Assembly: GCA_947457025.1 (NCBI GenBank)
Contig: CANGUI010000004.1
Coordinates: 1-23,315, forward strand
Direction of reading: 5' to 3'
Source of the DNA: Flammeovirgaceae bacterium
GTDB lineage: Bacteria > Bacteroidota > Bacteroidia > Cytophagales > Cyclobacteriaceae
Length of the DNA stretch: 23,315 nucleotides
The notes under the pieces were generated by a model, which saw nothing but the letters and a program-made list of their open reading frames with translations, ran no database searches and was not told the DNA's origin. Made by a program: the position numbers and the translations under genes. Shown piece after piece: positions 7,696-16,762 of the stretch. How positions within the stretch are numbered: position 1 is the first letter of the stretch; each line of letters starts with the position of its first letter.

Positions 7696-8388
7696 ATGGG
7701 GTTTCGGATTTTAGGTGTTTTTGGTTTTTGTATTTTCGGTTTTTATGCAACATCTCAGCCGGTCGACAGCCTTCGCGTAGCCGCGCTTTCGGCCGTCTTG
7801 AACGATTCGGAGCGATCTGCTCAAGGTCATACGCTGGTTCACCAAGGAGTTGAAGTCGCTCCGCTGCCAAAGAACATCAAGGGAACTCCCTATCTCTGGG
7901 AGGATTTCGAATCGGGAACGATTACCTATGCCGGTTTGATATACGGGAATACGCTGATGCAATTCGATGCAGTTCACCAGCGGGTGCTCGCGCAACATCC
8001 GTTTGGATCATTTCCCATAGAATTAGTGCAAAGCAAGGTAACGGCATTTGAAGCCTCAGGCCGGCGTTTCATGAGCTTTGATCTCCCCGGTGGTCCTTCC
8101 GGATTTTATCAGGTTTTGAATGCCGGGCGGGTAACGGTCCTGGCCCGAAGAAGAAAGGAGCTACGCGAACGCGTAAGCGGAAATGAGGTGGAGAGGTTCT
8201 ACCATTCGATGGATCAACTCTTTCTGTTGAAGGAAGGTGTATTGCATCGGATTCAAACACATAAACAGCTTTGGGCGTTGCTAGGCGATCAGAAATCGGC
8301 AATCAAAAAAATCTGGAAGGATCAGGGTCTGAGTTTTCGCCACCAGAAAGAACAGGCGTTGATAGAAGCCGCTGCCAGTTATGAATAA
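7696..8388 (+). CDS. Secreted protein of unknown function, first gene of TonB-receptor operon
   Basis: I do not recognise this 230-residue protein. Residues 1-20 form a signal peptide (hydrophobic, ending YATS before QPVDSL), so it is exported. The mature part begins with a short variable segment. It then has a region of alternating hydrophobic and aromatic residues (about 55-150: GTPYLWEDFESGTITYAG, FGSFPIEL, FMSFDLPGG), and ends in a Lys/Arg-rich helical stretch from 150 with many charges. The ATG at 7696 is chosen because it begins the signal peptide. Its stop overlaps the TonB receptor start by 8 bp, so the two are translationally coupled. The place in the operon suggests a periplasmic or outer-membrane accessory of the receptor, which is inference only. 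Confidence 0.75.
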   Translation: MGFRILGVFGFCIFGFYATSQPVDSLRVAALSAVLNDSERSAQGHTLVHQGVEVAPLPKNIKGTPYLWEDFESGTITYAGLIYGNTLMQFDAVHQRVLAQHPFGSFPIELVQSKVTAFEASGRRFMSFDLPGGPSGFYQVLNAGRVTVLARRRKELRERVSGNEVERFYHSMDQLFLLKEGVLHRIQTHKQLWALLGDQKSAIKKIWKDQGLSFRHQKEQALIEAAASYE

Positions 8389-11125
8389 AGTCAGGGGGTT
8401 TTTGATCCCGCTCGTGTTCGGAATCACGATGGCTGCAGCGCAAGATAAACCCTTGTTCACATTTCAGCTGCGGGATGTTCCTTTCTTGACGCTGGCCGAA
8501 ACGATGGAGAGGCAAAGCCCGTATCGTTTTTTCTTCCGCCCGGCCGACACCGACTCCCTTGTCCTCTCTGTGGCGGTTTTACGTGCTCCGCTGGAAGAAG
8601 TGCTGACCAAAGCATTTGCCAATACGGACCTGCGCTATGCCATCGATCCAGATCTGAATGTATTCATCACCCGCACCATTTCGCTGATCAGCGAACCCGT
8701 TCTCACGTCGGACAACCCGGCCGCCGGAAAAGTACTGTCGGAGTACATCCTGAACCGGATCTCCGACCAGGAAAAATTACTGGAAGCAAAAATGATCCAG
8801 ATTGGAAAACGAACGGTGCCGCCAGCGGGAGAAGCCCTGCTCAGTGGGCAGATCAAAAATGTGCAGACGGGTGAAGCCATCGTGGGAGCGCTAGTTTATA
8901 TCGATCAGCCGCGGGTGGGCACATCTGCCGATCCGTTGGGCAATTACAGCCTCCGGCTGCCCACCGGGCGCCACGAGCTGATCATTCAGAGTGTTGGCAT
9001 GCGTACGACGCGCCGGAACATCCTGCTGCTGGGGGATGGTCGCCTCGACATCGACCTGACCGAAGAGGTCATTTCCCTGAAAGAAATTGTGGTTGAAGCG
9101 GAACGCAGTGAAAACATTTCCGGAGTACAAATGGGCCTGCAGCGCCTGGATGTAAAAACAATGCGCAAAATTCCTTCCCCCCTTGGCGAAGCAGATGTTT
9201 TCAAGATCATGCTGACGCTGCCGGGTGTGCAAAGTGTTGGTGAAGGCACGTCGGGGATTAACGTGCGAGGCGGGTCAGCCGACCAAAACCTGATTTTATT
9301 GGATGGTACCACGATCTACAATCCCTCCCACCTGTTCGGATTTTTTTCTGCCTTTAATCCGGATGTACTTAAAAATGCTGAGCTGAGGAAAAGCGGAATT
9401 CCCGCAGAGTTTGGCGGGAGATTATCTTCTATTCTTGATGTAAACGTCCGAGAGGGCAATAAACGTAAATTTCAGATGAGTGGTGGTGTCAGTCCCATTA
9501 CGGGGAGGCTTACGCTGGAAGCACCGCTCATCAAAGACAAGATGTCGGTGTTGGCCGGTGTGCGGGCCACCTACTCGGATTGGCTGCTCCGGCAGTTGCG
9601 CGATGCATCCCTGCGCAACAGTAATGCGTCTTTTTATGATGCCAATTTCCGTTGGGACTATGAGTACAACACGCGCAATCTTTTTACTGCCAGCGCCTAT
9701 GTCAGTCATGATGATTTCCGCTTTGATCAAGACACCGTTTACCAATACAAAAACCAGACGGTCTCCTTCGGGTGGAAACACATCTTTTCGAAAAAACTCT
9801 TCGCTCAGTTTAGCGGCGGATACAGCGGCTACCGCTACGCCATCACCTCCGACCGCGATCCGGTGAATGCCTTTCAACTGAATTACGCCATCGACCAGGT
9901 ACAGGCGCGTGGGGATGTAAACTACAGCGTATCGAGCCGGCACGTCATCACGGCCGGTGCGCAGGCCATTCAGTATCACCTCTCGCCCGGCAGCCGGGTG
10001 CCAATCGGTGCGGCGTCCGTCATTCAGGTAGAGGAAATTCAGCGCGAGCAGGGTGTTGAAGTAGCTGCACATGTCAGCGATCAATGGGAAGTTTCATCCC
10101 GGCTGTTGATCTCGGGCGGAATCCGGTATTCAGCTTTTCTGAACCGCGGGCCCGTGCGGGTATTCCAGTATGATCCCCGCTTTAGCCGGAGCGTAAATTC
10201 GATTGTGGACACCACCTTCTATGGTCGTGGGGAAACCAGCGCCGTTTACCACGGGCCGGAGCCGCGCCTGTCTGCGCGCTATACGCTATCGCCAACCAGT
10301 TCACTGAAACTGGGCTTCAACCGCATGCGGCAGTACCTGCAGATGCTGTCGAACACCACCGCCATCGCCCCCACCGATATCTGGAAGTTGAGCGATTATC
10401 ACATCAAGCCGCTCGTGGGTGATCAGGTAAGCATCGGATTCTACCGCAACGCCGCAGACAACCGATGGGAATTTTCACTTGAGACATACTATAAATGGAT
10501 TGCCAACGCGGTGGATTTCAAGAGTGGAACAACTCTGCTTCTCAATCAGGCCATCGAAGCCGATTTGGTACGGGCGCAGGGTAAAGCCTACGGCGTAGAG
10601 GTGCTGCTGAAACGAAACTCCGGGAAGCTGAACGGATGGCTGAGCTATACTTTCTCCCGCACGGTGCTGCGAACGCTCGGCACTTTTCCAAGCGAAGTGA
10701 TCAACCGTGGAAACTACTATCCCGGCAACTTCGACAAGCCACACGCTGTAAATCTGATCAGCAATTACCGGTTTAATCATCGCATCAGCATGACATTCAA
10801 CGGAACGTACTCCTCCGGCCGGCCGGTGACAATTCCGATCGCCCAGTATAACCTCAACGGTTCACCCCGGTTCTTTTATTCGGAACGAAACCAGTTTCGC
10901 ATTCCCGACTACCTGCGGTTTGATCTGGGCTTCAATGTGGAAGGCAATCACAAAATCAGGAAACTCGCGCACAGCTCCTGGACCTTTTCGGTGTACAACC
11001 TGATGGGCAGGCGCAACGCCTACTCCGTATTTTTTCAGTCGGAAGGCGGCAACGTAAAAGGCTACCGACTGGCGGTATTTGGTTCGCCCATTCCAACGAT
11101 CACCTATAATTTCAAATTCCGATGA
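8381..11125 (+). CDS. TonB-dependent outer-membrane receptor with STN and carboxypeptidase-like N-terminal domains
   Basis: A 914-residue receptor for active uptake of a ligand through the outer membrane. After a signal peptide (1-20) there is a secretin/TonB short N-terminal (STN) like domain at about 25-98. A carboxypeptidase regulatory-like beta sandwich (SGQIKNVQTGEAIVGA to IIQSVGM, 155-207) follows, a layout typical of SusC-like Bacteroidetes receptors. The plug lies at about 245-358 with the conserved INVRGGSADQNLILLDG (293-309) and the AEFGGRLSS turn (342-350). The rest is a 22-strand barrel with alternating aromatic residues, ending ITYNFKFR with the terminal aromatic signature (Phe-Lys-Phe). 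It overlaps both neighbours, by 8 bp upstream and 4 bp downstream. STN domains can signal to FecR-type anti-sigma factors, but no FecI/FecR pair is in the window. No SusD follows, so this is not a standard polysaccharide utilisation pair. The ligand is unknown. Confidence 0.93.
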   Translation: MNKVRGFLIPLVFGITMAAAQDKPLFTFQLRDVPFLTLAETMERQSPYRFFFRPADTDSLVLSVAVLRAPLEEVLTKAFANTDLRYAIDPDLNVFITRTISLISEPVLTSDNPAAGKVLSEYILNRISDQEKLLEAKMIQIGKRTVPPAGEALLSGQIKNVQTGEAIVGALVYIDQPRVGTSADPLGNYSLRLPTGRHELIIQSVGMRTTRRNILLLGDGRLDIDLTEEVISLKEIVVEAERSENISGVQMGLQRLDVKTMRKIPSPLGEADVFKIMLTLPGVQSVGEGTSGINVRGGSADQNLILLDGTTIYNPSHLFGFFSAFNPDVLKNAELRKSGIPAEFGGRLSSILDVNVREGNKRKFQMSGGVSPITGRLTLEAPLIKDKMSVLAGVRATYSDWLLRQLRDASLRNSNASFYDANFRWDYEYNTRNLFTASAYVSHDDFRFDQDTVYQYKNQTVSFGWKHIFSKKLFAQFSGGYSGYRYAITSDRDPVNAFQLNYAIDQVQARGDVNYSVSSRHVITAGAQAIQYHLSPGSRVPIGAASVIQVEEIQREQGVEVAAHVSDQWEVSSRLLISGGIRYSAFLNRGPVRVFQYDPRFSRSVNSIVDTTFYGRGETSAVYHGPEPRLSARYTLSPTSSLKLGFNRMRQYLQMLSNTTAIAPTDIWKLSDYHIKPLVGDQVSIGFYRNAADNRWEFSLETYYKWIANAVDFKSGTTLLLNQAIEADLVRAQGKAYGVEVLLKRNSGKLNGWLSYTFSRTVLRTLGTFPSEVINRGNYYPGNFDKPHAVNLISNYRFNHRISMTFNGTYSSGRPVTIPIAQYNLNGSPRFFYSERNQFRIPDYLRFDLGFNVEGNHKIRKLAHSSWTFSVYNLMGRRNAYSVFFQSEGGNVKGYRLAVFGSPIPTITYNFKFR

Positions 11126-12246
11126 AGCTGCGGATGTCAACACGCTGGATGCTGGTCGCGGTGGTTGCCGTTAGCGCTTGCCTCGATCCCTTTACGCCAC
11201 CAAAGCGGAAAATCAACCTCCGGCTTCTGGTAGTGGATGGCGCATTTCGCCCCAATGACTCTACGGTGATCCGGCTGTCCCGCACGGTGGATCTCGGTGC
11301 TGCCGAACCACCCGCTGCAGAAGTGGGTGCGCGACTTGAAATCGAAAATCAACTGGGTCAACGAGGGCAACTCATCGAGTTTGGAGGTGGACGCTATGTT
11401 CTTCCTCCCGGTGTGCTCAGCGGTGCCCGTGTAAAACTGCATATTGTTACCGCAAACGGAGCGCAGTATGAATCTGATTTCAGTGATGTACTTCCCACAC
11501 CGCCCATCGAATCGATGAATTATGCGTTTAGTCCGACAGACGGCTTATCTTACTTTTTAACCACGCGCGCCGAAGCGAATACACCGGTTTTTTTCAGGTG
11601 GGAGGTGATGGAAACGTGGATGTACACGGCTGCCTATGAATCGGTGCTGCGCTTTGAGGATGGTCGAATCGTTCCCCGCATGCAATCGAATTTTATCTGC
11701 TGGCAGACCAAGGCATCCAAAAATATACTCATCGGTTCCACCACGGGCAGGAACAGCGGTCTCATCGCAAACAGAAACGTACTGAATATTCCGGCCGGCG
11801 ATGAGCGGCTCAGAATCAAACACAGTGCCTTAGTGCGGCAGCAGGCGATCAGCCCGCAGGCATTTGAATACTGGGAACAACTTGCAAAAAATAGTCAGAA
11901 CCTCGGGTCTTTATTTGATCCCATCCCCTCAGAGTTGCCCGGAAACATCCGTTGTATGACGGATCCGGATGAACCTGTGCTGGGGTATTTCTCTGCTTCC
12001 GTGGTGGCCGAGAAGCGCATCTTCTTCGATGCTGCTACTGAACCCAACCGCCCTGCCGTGGACCTGCCATTTCAATCGTGTCGCCTCGATACGATCCGAA
12101 ACCTTGCTCTCTTCAATTCGGGTATTTTTGAGATCGTCACCGCCCTGCCATTTCAGTTCGGCTATGGCTTTACCTACACGCTGGGAGGTTGTATCGATTG
12201 TACAAGCCGTGGCGGCACAACCACTAAACCTCCGTTTTGGGAATGA
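11122..12246 (+). CDS. DUF4249-family lipoprotein
   Basis: A 374-residue surface or periplasmic lipoprotein of the DUF4249 family, which in Bacteroidetes is found beside TonB-dependent receptors and may serve as their partner in place of SusD. The signal sequence ends VSAC, giving a good lipobox with Cys20. After it comes the family's opening beta strand (LLVVDGAF...STVIRLSRT, 31-53) and a beta-sandwich domain with the DVLPTPPIESMNYAF segment at about 122-136. The C-terminal half contains several Cys residues, including CRLD near 318 and a CIDC pair near 361. The ATG overlaps the receptor stop by 4 bp (ATGA), and its own stop overlaps the next ATG in the same way. Its biochemical role is unknown. 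Confidence 0.85.
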   Translation: MKLRMSTRWMLVAVVAVSACLDPFTPPKRKINLRLLVVDGAFRPNDSTVIRLSRTVDLGAAEPPAAEVGARLEIENQLGQRGQLIEFGGGRYVLPPGVLSGARVKLHIVTANGAQYESDFSDVLPTPPIESMNYAFSPTDGLSYFLTTRAEANTPVFFRWEVMETWMYTAAYESVLRFEDGRIVPRMQSNFICWQTKASKNILIGSTTGRNSGLIANRNVLNIPAGDERLRIKHSALVRQQAISPQAFEYWEQLAKNSQNLGSLFDPIPSELPGNIRCMTDPDEPVLGYFSASVVAEKRIFFDAATEPNRPAVDLPFQSCRLDTIRNLALFNSGIFEIVTALPFQFGYGFTYTLGGCIDCTSRGGTTTKPPFWE

Positions 12247-14546
12247 GGAGACGCGTCTTTTTCTGGCTTCTGGGATTGACCTGCATCCAGGCGGTCGGAT
12301 CTGCGGCACAGCCGGTCGATTCATTGCGGACACAGACCACACCCAATATGTGGATTGAGAAACTCTACCTGCACACGGATCGGCCCCATTACCTGACCGG
12401 GGAAAAGATCTTTTTTCGAATCTTCTATGTGGACGGCTTCCAACATAAACCAGCCGATCTCAGTAAAATAGCGTATGTGGAATTAATCCGTGCAGATGGG
12501 TCCGCCGTGCAGCAAGTGAAAGTGAAACTCACGAGCGGTGGAGGGTCCGGCTTCCTTGAATTACCGCTCGACCTCGCCACGGGAAGCTACCAGCTGCGGG
12601 CCTACACCCGCTGGATGCGTAACGACTCGGAGCGATTATTTTATCATCGCACGTTCACGATCATCAACCCGATGGAAGCATTGCCCGCGAGTTCGCCGGC
12701 CGTGCAACCGCCGGGCTTCTTTCCCGAGGGCGGACACCTTTTGGCGGGCGTTGAAAACCGCGTTGGCTTTTTGATCGCCCATGCCGGCTCAGTTGCCGGC
12801 GTCATTCGAAACCAACGGCAGGAGATTGTAGCCCGTTTTTCCGCCGGCGCGGATGGCCGTGGTTCCTTCCTGTTTACTCCTGAAACAGAGCAGGCTTACT
12901 CCGCTGTTTTTTCTGTAGACGAAAAGACGGTCATTCGCGCCTCGCTACCACCGGTGACCACAACGGGGGTGCATCTGCGGGCCACTCAGGTAAACAACGA
13001 ACTTCAGATTCACGTGTTTGAAACCCCGCCCGGGTCAAATCAACTTCACGTGTTGCTGCACCAGAGCCGGATGAATGCGAAACGTCTGACGGTAAAGATC
13101 GAAAATGGGAGCGGTGTGGTCCGGTATCCATGGTCGGCCTTGCCGCCGGGAATTACGCGCATCACGGTTTTCAACAACCAGCTGCAACCCGTGGCCGAGC
13201 GTCTTGTTTTCAAAACGCCACCACCACCCGTTACCGTATCCGTAACCCCAAACCACACGCAGGTTCGCCAGCGCTCAAAAGTAGCGCTCTCGCTGGCTGC
13301 CGGCGAGCGAAACACAGAGGGAGAAATCGCGGTATCCGTTTACCGGCTGGATAGCCTGCCGGCAAGGGCAGCCTCGCTGCATGCGTACCTCTGGTTGGAA
13401 TCTGAATTGGGTACAGAAATTGAAAAACCCGAAAAGTATCTGTTCCCGTCCGACAGTTCGCAACAGCTTGCTGACTTGTTAATGCTCACCACCGGATGGA
13501 GTCGCTACAGCCAGCCGTCCGATCGCCCTGTTTCTTTTGTTGCGGAAATCCATGGCGCATGGGCTGAGGGCCAGGCCACGGATGATGATGGTCGCCCGGC
13601 TGCGGGAATCTCACTTCTTGCCTCTGCGCGGGGACGGGGACAGATTTACTCAGCCGTTACGGATCAGAGTGGAAAATTTTTCTTCGAACTACCCGACCTC
13701 GCCGGCCCCGGCACGCTTTACCTTCGGAATTGGAACGACCCCACACAGCGTCTGCGCGCTTCGTGGATTTCACCGTACGACACACGCAGATCTTTTATGC
13801 CCCGGAGTAGCACGCTCAGCCTGTCACCCCAGTCCTTGCGCCGTGTGTTCATCCACCAGCAGGTGGAAGCTGCATACAACCCACCGGAAACGCGGGCCGA
13901 CCCGAAGCCCGACACCGCCACGCTGCCGTTTTACGGCCGGGCGAATGAGTCGTACCGCCTGGATGACTATACCCGCTTCCCCACGATGGAGGAAGTGTTC
14001 CGTGAGTATGTTAACGGAGTCTGGGTTCGCAAAAACAAGCAAGGTTTTTATTTTCTGCTGCTCAACCGCCTGAGTCAGACGTTAATGGATCGCGACAATC
14101 TGCTGCTCGTCAATGGTCAGCCGATCAGCAACGTAAATAAGCTGATGGAATTCAATCCGCTGGATGTAGATCGCATTGACGTGGTAGATCGTAAGTTCTT
14201 TGCCGGGCCAATCACCTTTCAAGGTATTGTTAACGTGATCACTACCTCCGCGGCTGCGCAGGCCAACATTCCCGATGAAGCGCTGCTGGAAATGGCCTAC
14301 GAGGGGTATCAACTTTATCGTGAACACGCGCCGCGGCAGTACAACCCGGAAGCAGCAAAATTCAGCCGCATACCTGACTTTCGCCATCAGCTATATTGGA
14401 ATCCCAATCAACCCCTTCGTGCCGGTGCAGCTAACATCGAATTCTATACGTCTGACACAACCGGATCTTTTATCGTGGTGGTGGAGGGTATTACAACCTC
14501 CGGACGGGCGCTGACGGGCACGATGTTTTTTACCGTTGCGCGTTAA
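12243..14546 (+). CDS. Secreted MG2 (macroglobulin-like) protein with plug-like C-terminal domain, no barrel
   Basis: A 767-residue exported protein (signal peptide 1-22, ending SAAQ). Residues about 37-133 form a macroglobulin MG2-like domain: EKLYLHTDRPHYLTGEKIFF is the classic start, followed by the G-x-Y-x-L-R-A-Y-T strand near 114-122. Further beta domains follow. A carboxypeptidase regulatory-like repeat (GQATDDDGRPAAGISL, about 445-460) precedes a segment at about 578-668 that resembles a TonB receptor plug (FPTMEEVF, LLLVNGQPI, LDVDRIDVV, GIVNVIT). No beta barrel follows: the protein ends about 100 residues later. The ATG at 12243 is preferred to a TTG at 12237 because it makes a 4-bp ATGA overlap with the DUF4249 gene. 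It is the last gene of the operon and probably works with the receptor in the periplasm or at the cell surface. That role is inference. Confidence 0.85.
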   Translation: MRRRVFFWLLGLTCIQAVGSAAQPVDSLRTQTTPNMWIEKLYLHTDRPHYLTGEKIFFRIFYVDGFQHKPADLSKIAYVELIRADGSAVQQVKVKLTSGGGSGFLELPLDLATGSYQLRAYTRWMRNDSERLFYHRTFTIINPMEALPASSPAVQPPGFFPEGGHLLAGVENRVGFLIAHAGSVAGVIRNQRQEIVARFSAGADGRGSFLFTPETEQAYSAVFSVDEKTVIRASLPPVTTTGVHLRATQVNNELQIHVFETPPGSNQLHVLLHQSRMNAKRLTVKIENGSGVVRYPWSALPPGITRITVFNNQLQPVAERLVFKTPPPPVTVSVTPNHTQVRQRSKVALSLAAGERNTEGEIAVSVYRLDSLPARAASLHAYLWLESELGTEIEKPEKYLFPSDSSQQLADLLMLTTGWSRYSQPSDRPVSFVAEIHGAWAEGQATDDDGRPAAGISLLASARGRGQIYSAVTDQSGKFFFELPDLAGPGTLYLRNWNDPTQRLRASWISPYDTRRSFMPRSSTLSLSPQSLRRVFIHQQVEAAYNPPETRADPKPDTATLPFYGRANESYRLDDYTRFPTMEEVFREYVNGVWVRKNKQGFYFLLLNRLSQTLMDRDNLLLVNGQPISNVNKLMEFNPLDVDRIDVVDRKFFAGPITFQGIVNVITTSAAAQANIPDEALLEMAYEGYQLYREHAPRQYNPEAAKFSRIPDFRHQLYWNPNQPLRAGAANIEFYTSDTTGSFIVVVEGITTSGRALTGTMFFTVAR

Positions 14547-15469
14547 TCCAGGTTACTTTCATTCACCACATACAATGGCCTTTGCCGCAGGTTGGCGTCC
14601 ATGCGGATGAGGTATTCACCAATCAAACCGAGGCAGATCAATTGGATGCCGCCAATAAATAAAATGCTCACCATGATGGAAGCCCAGCCGGGCACGGCCT
14701 CCCGGAGCAGGTACTTGGAGTAGAGTGTGTACAAAATCAGCAGGAAAGAAAGAAACGAAACAAAGAACCCAAAATAGGAGGCCAGTTTCAACGGCATATT
14801 CGAAAAACCGGTAATCCCATCGAAGGCAAATCGCAGCATTTTCCGAAACGTATAGCCGGTTTTCCCAGACAGGCGCTCCTGTCGGTTATACTCCACAAAC
14901 GTCTGTTTAAACCCCACCCACGACACCATCCCCCGGATAAATTTGTGATGCTCGGGCATCTGGTTCAGTGCATTCACCACTTTCCGGTCCATGATCCGGA
15001 AGTCGCCCGTATCGACCGGAATCGAGATCGAGGTGACGCGCGCGAGAATCCGGTAAAATATTTTTGCGGTGATCTTCTTGAAAAAACTCTCCCCCTCGCG
15101 CGTGGCCCGTTTGGCATAGACCACGTTCCAGCCTTCATTCATTTTTTCATCCATTGCGGCGATGAGCTCGGGAGGATCTTGCAGGTCGGCATCGATGATT
15201 ACGATGCGTTCACCTTTGCTGAAGTGCAAACCGGCTGTCACGGCAATCTGGTGGCCGAAGTTGCGACTGAAGTCGATGTACTTCACTGCCCGATCGGAGT
15301 TGGCCAGATCTTTCACCACGGCCAGCGTACGGTCGCGGCTGCCATCGTTGACGAACAAGAGCTCGTAGGGCTTCCCGAGAGCGATAAGCACGCGTGTCAG
15401 GCGCTCGTAAAGCGGCTGAACGTTTTGCTCTTCATTAAAAACCGGAATGATTACCGAATAGCCTGCCAT
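14543..15469 (-). CDS. GT2 polyprenyl-phosphate-type glycosyltransferase (GtrB/DPM1-like)
   Basis: A 308-residue family 2 glycosyltransferase that moves a sugar from an NDP-sugar to a lipid carrier on the cytoplasmic face of the membrane. The GT-A fold starts with YSVIIPVFNEEQNV (4-17), then VNDGSRDRT (40-48) and the DADLQDPPEL metal site at 93-102. The segment GDFRIMDRKVV (155-165) fits the acceptor region. Two C-terminal membrane spans (about 229-252 and 263-290) and a GEYLIRM(D) tail are typical of the GtrB/dolichyl-phosphate mannosyltransferase subgroup. It is divergent from the GT87 gene, 33 to 60 bp apart depending on the start there. Its TAA stop and that of the MG2 gene come from the same TTAA at 14543-14546. 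The lipid-linked sugar could be used by the GT87 protein; this is inferred from adjacency. Confidence 0.9.
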   Translation of the reverse strand: MAGYSVIIPVFNEEQNVQPLYERLTRVLIALGKPYELLFVNDGSRDRTLAVVKDLANSDRAVKYIDFSRNFGHQIAVTAGLHFSKGERIVIIDADLQDPPELIAAMDEKMNEGWNVVYAKRATREGESFFKKITAKIFYRILARVTSISIPVDTGDFRIMDRKVVNALNQMPEHHKFIRGMVSWVGFKQTFVEYNRQERLSGKTGYTFRKMLRFAFDGITGFSNMPLKLASYFGFFVSFLSFLLILYTLYSKYLLREAVPGWASIMVSILFIGGIQLICLGLIGEYLIRMDANLRQRPLYVVNESNLD

Positions 15470-15529
15470 GCATCACACATTTGAAAGTGAAAGTATAACT
15501 TTATGCCTTGGCTTTCAACTCCAAGATCC

Positions 15530-16714
15530 ATGAAATCCTTTCTGAACAACAACCGCGCCCTGCTGGCTTTGTGGATAGTCTTGCTGGTGATCGTCATCAT
15601 CAAGCTCGTTGGGATTGGTTCCGGATCAAATAACTACCTGATTTTTAAGTTCGCATTTGTGCACGCCTGGGAGGGACACACACTTTATGGCCGCTCTCCG
15701 CTCGAGTTTCTTGATAAAAACCATTACGGCCCGCTGTTCAGCCTGGTGATGTTTCCGTTTGCCGTGCTCCCCGATAAAATCGGGCTGGCGCTCTGGCTGA
15801 CGGCCCTGTTTGCGGTACTCTGGGGCGCCATCCGGGCACTGCCCCTCAGCGAGTGGCAAAAAAACGTCATGGCCCTCTTCATCGCTAATGAACTGCTCAC
15901 GGCAGGGTTCAATGCGCAGTTCAATATTGCCGTGGCCGCCATGATCGTCTACACCTACGTGCTGATCCACCGCCGGCAGGATTTCTGGGCGTCATTGCCT
16001 TTCCTGCTCGCCACATTCATTAAATTATATGGTGTGGTTGCCCTGGCTTTCTTCTTTTTTGTGAAAGACAAACCCCGATTCATGCTGGGCTGTGTAGTCT
16101 GGAGTATCGTTCTCTTTCTCGCGCCAATGGCCATCTCTTCGCCACAGTTTGTCATGCAATCGTATCAGGAATGGTTCCTGGCTTTAGTGGTGAAGAATGC
16201 AGCCAATGTATCGCTTGTTTCCTATCAGGATATCTCGGTGATGGGATTTTTCCGCAGACTGTTCGAGAATCCCAACATCCCGAATTTACCTTTTCTGCTT
16301 GGCGGGGCGATCATCTTTGCACTACCCTACCTGCGCTGGCGCCATTTCAGTCATCCCAACTTCCAGTTACGGATCGTGGCTTCCACACTGATCTTTCCGG
16401 TTCTTTTCAGTTCAGCGTCAGAGGGATCAACCTACATCATCGTATTCACCGGATTGGCCTTGTGGCTCGTGCTCCAGCCCACACCGTGGGACAAAACGGT
16501 TTGGACTTTGGTGGTCTTGGCCATTTTCTTCGCTACTTTAAATTCTACGGACCTTTATCCCCGCGCGTGGCGTGACTTCCTGCGGTTACATTCCATAAAA
16601 GCTATTCCCTGTTTGCTGATCTGGCTGCGCATCATGTACGAACTTTGTGTGAACGACTTCTCGCGCGCTACAACCCCGGGCGCTGATTACAAACCGGTAT
16701 CCGGGCAGCGGTAG
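15530..16714 (+). CDS. GT87/DUF2029-family integral membrane glycosyltransferase
   Basis: A membrane protein with around nine to ten spans, of the DUF2029/GT87 family related to mannosyltransferases that use polyprenyl-phosphate sugars outside the membrane. After the first span comes an extracytoplasmic loop with the family-like pattern GHTLYGRSP...HYGPLFSLVMFPF, where YGPLFS is characteristic. Hydrophobic segments then recur with short loops to about residue 370. The frame is open from an ATG at 15503, but the ATG at 15530 gives MKSFLNNN just before the first span and leaves more leader; both are possible (403 or 394 residues). The divergent GT2 enzyme could supply its donor. The C-terminal 20 residues are hydrophilic. 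The acceptor is unknown. Confidence 0.75.
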   Translation: MKSFLNNNRALLALWIVLLVIVIIKLVGIGSGSNNYLIFKFAFVHAWEGHTLYGRSPLEFLDKNHYGPLFSLVMFPFAVLPDKIGLALWLTALFAVLWGAIRALPLSEWQKNVMALFIANELLTAGFNAQFNIAVAAMIVYTYVLIHRRQDFWASLPFLLATFIKLYGVVALAFFFFVKDKPRFMLGCVVWSIVLFLAPMAISSPQFVMQSYQEWFLALVVKNAANVSLVSYQDISVMGFFRRLFENPNIPNLPFLLGGAIIFALPYLRWRHFSHPNFQLRIVASTLIFPVLFSSASEGSTYIIVFTGLALWLVLQPTPWDKTVWTLVVLAIFFATLNSTDLYPRAWRDFLRLHSIKAIPCLLIWLRIMYELCVNDFSRATTPGADYKPVSGQR

Positions 16715-16762
16715 CGCCTGATCGGTGAGCCCTCAGCCAGATGCTTTCGAGATACGCGTCGG

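Noticed and set aside
7500..7853. Plus-strand open frame before and into the unknown secreted protein gene
   Set aside because: It overlaps the signal peptide and body of the 7696 gene in another frame. Its first 60 residues look somewhat protein-like, but there is no family match and an antisense frame is also open over the same stretch.
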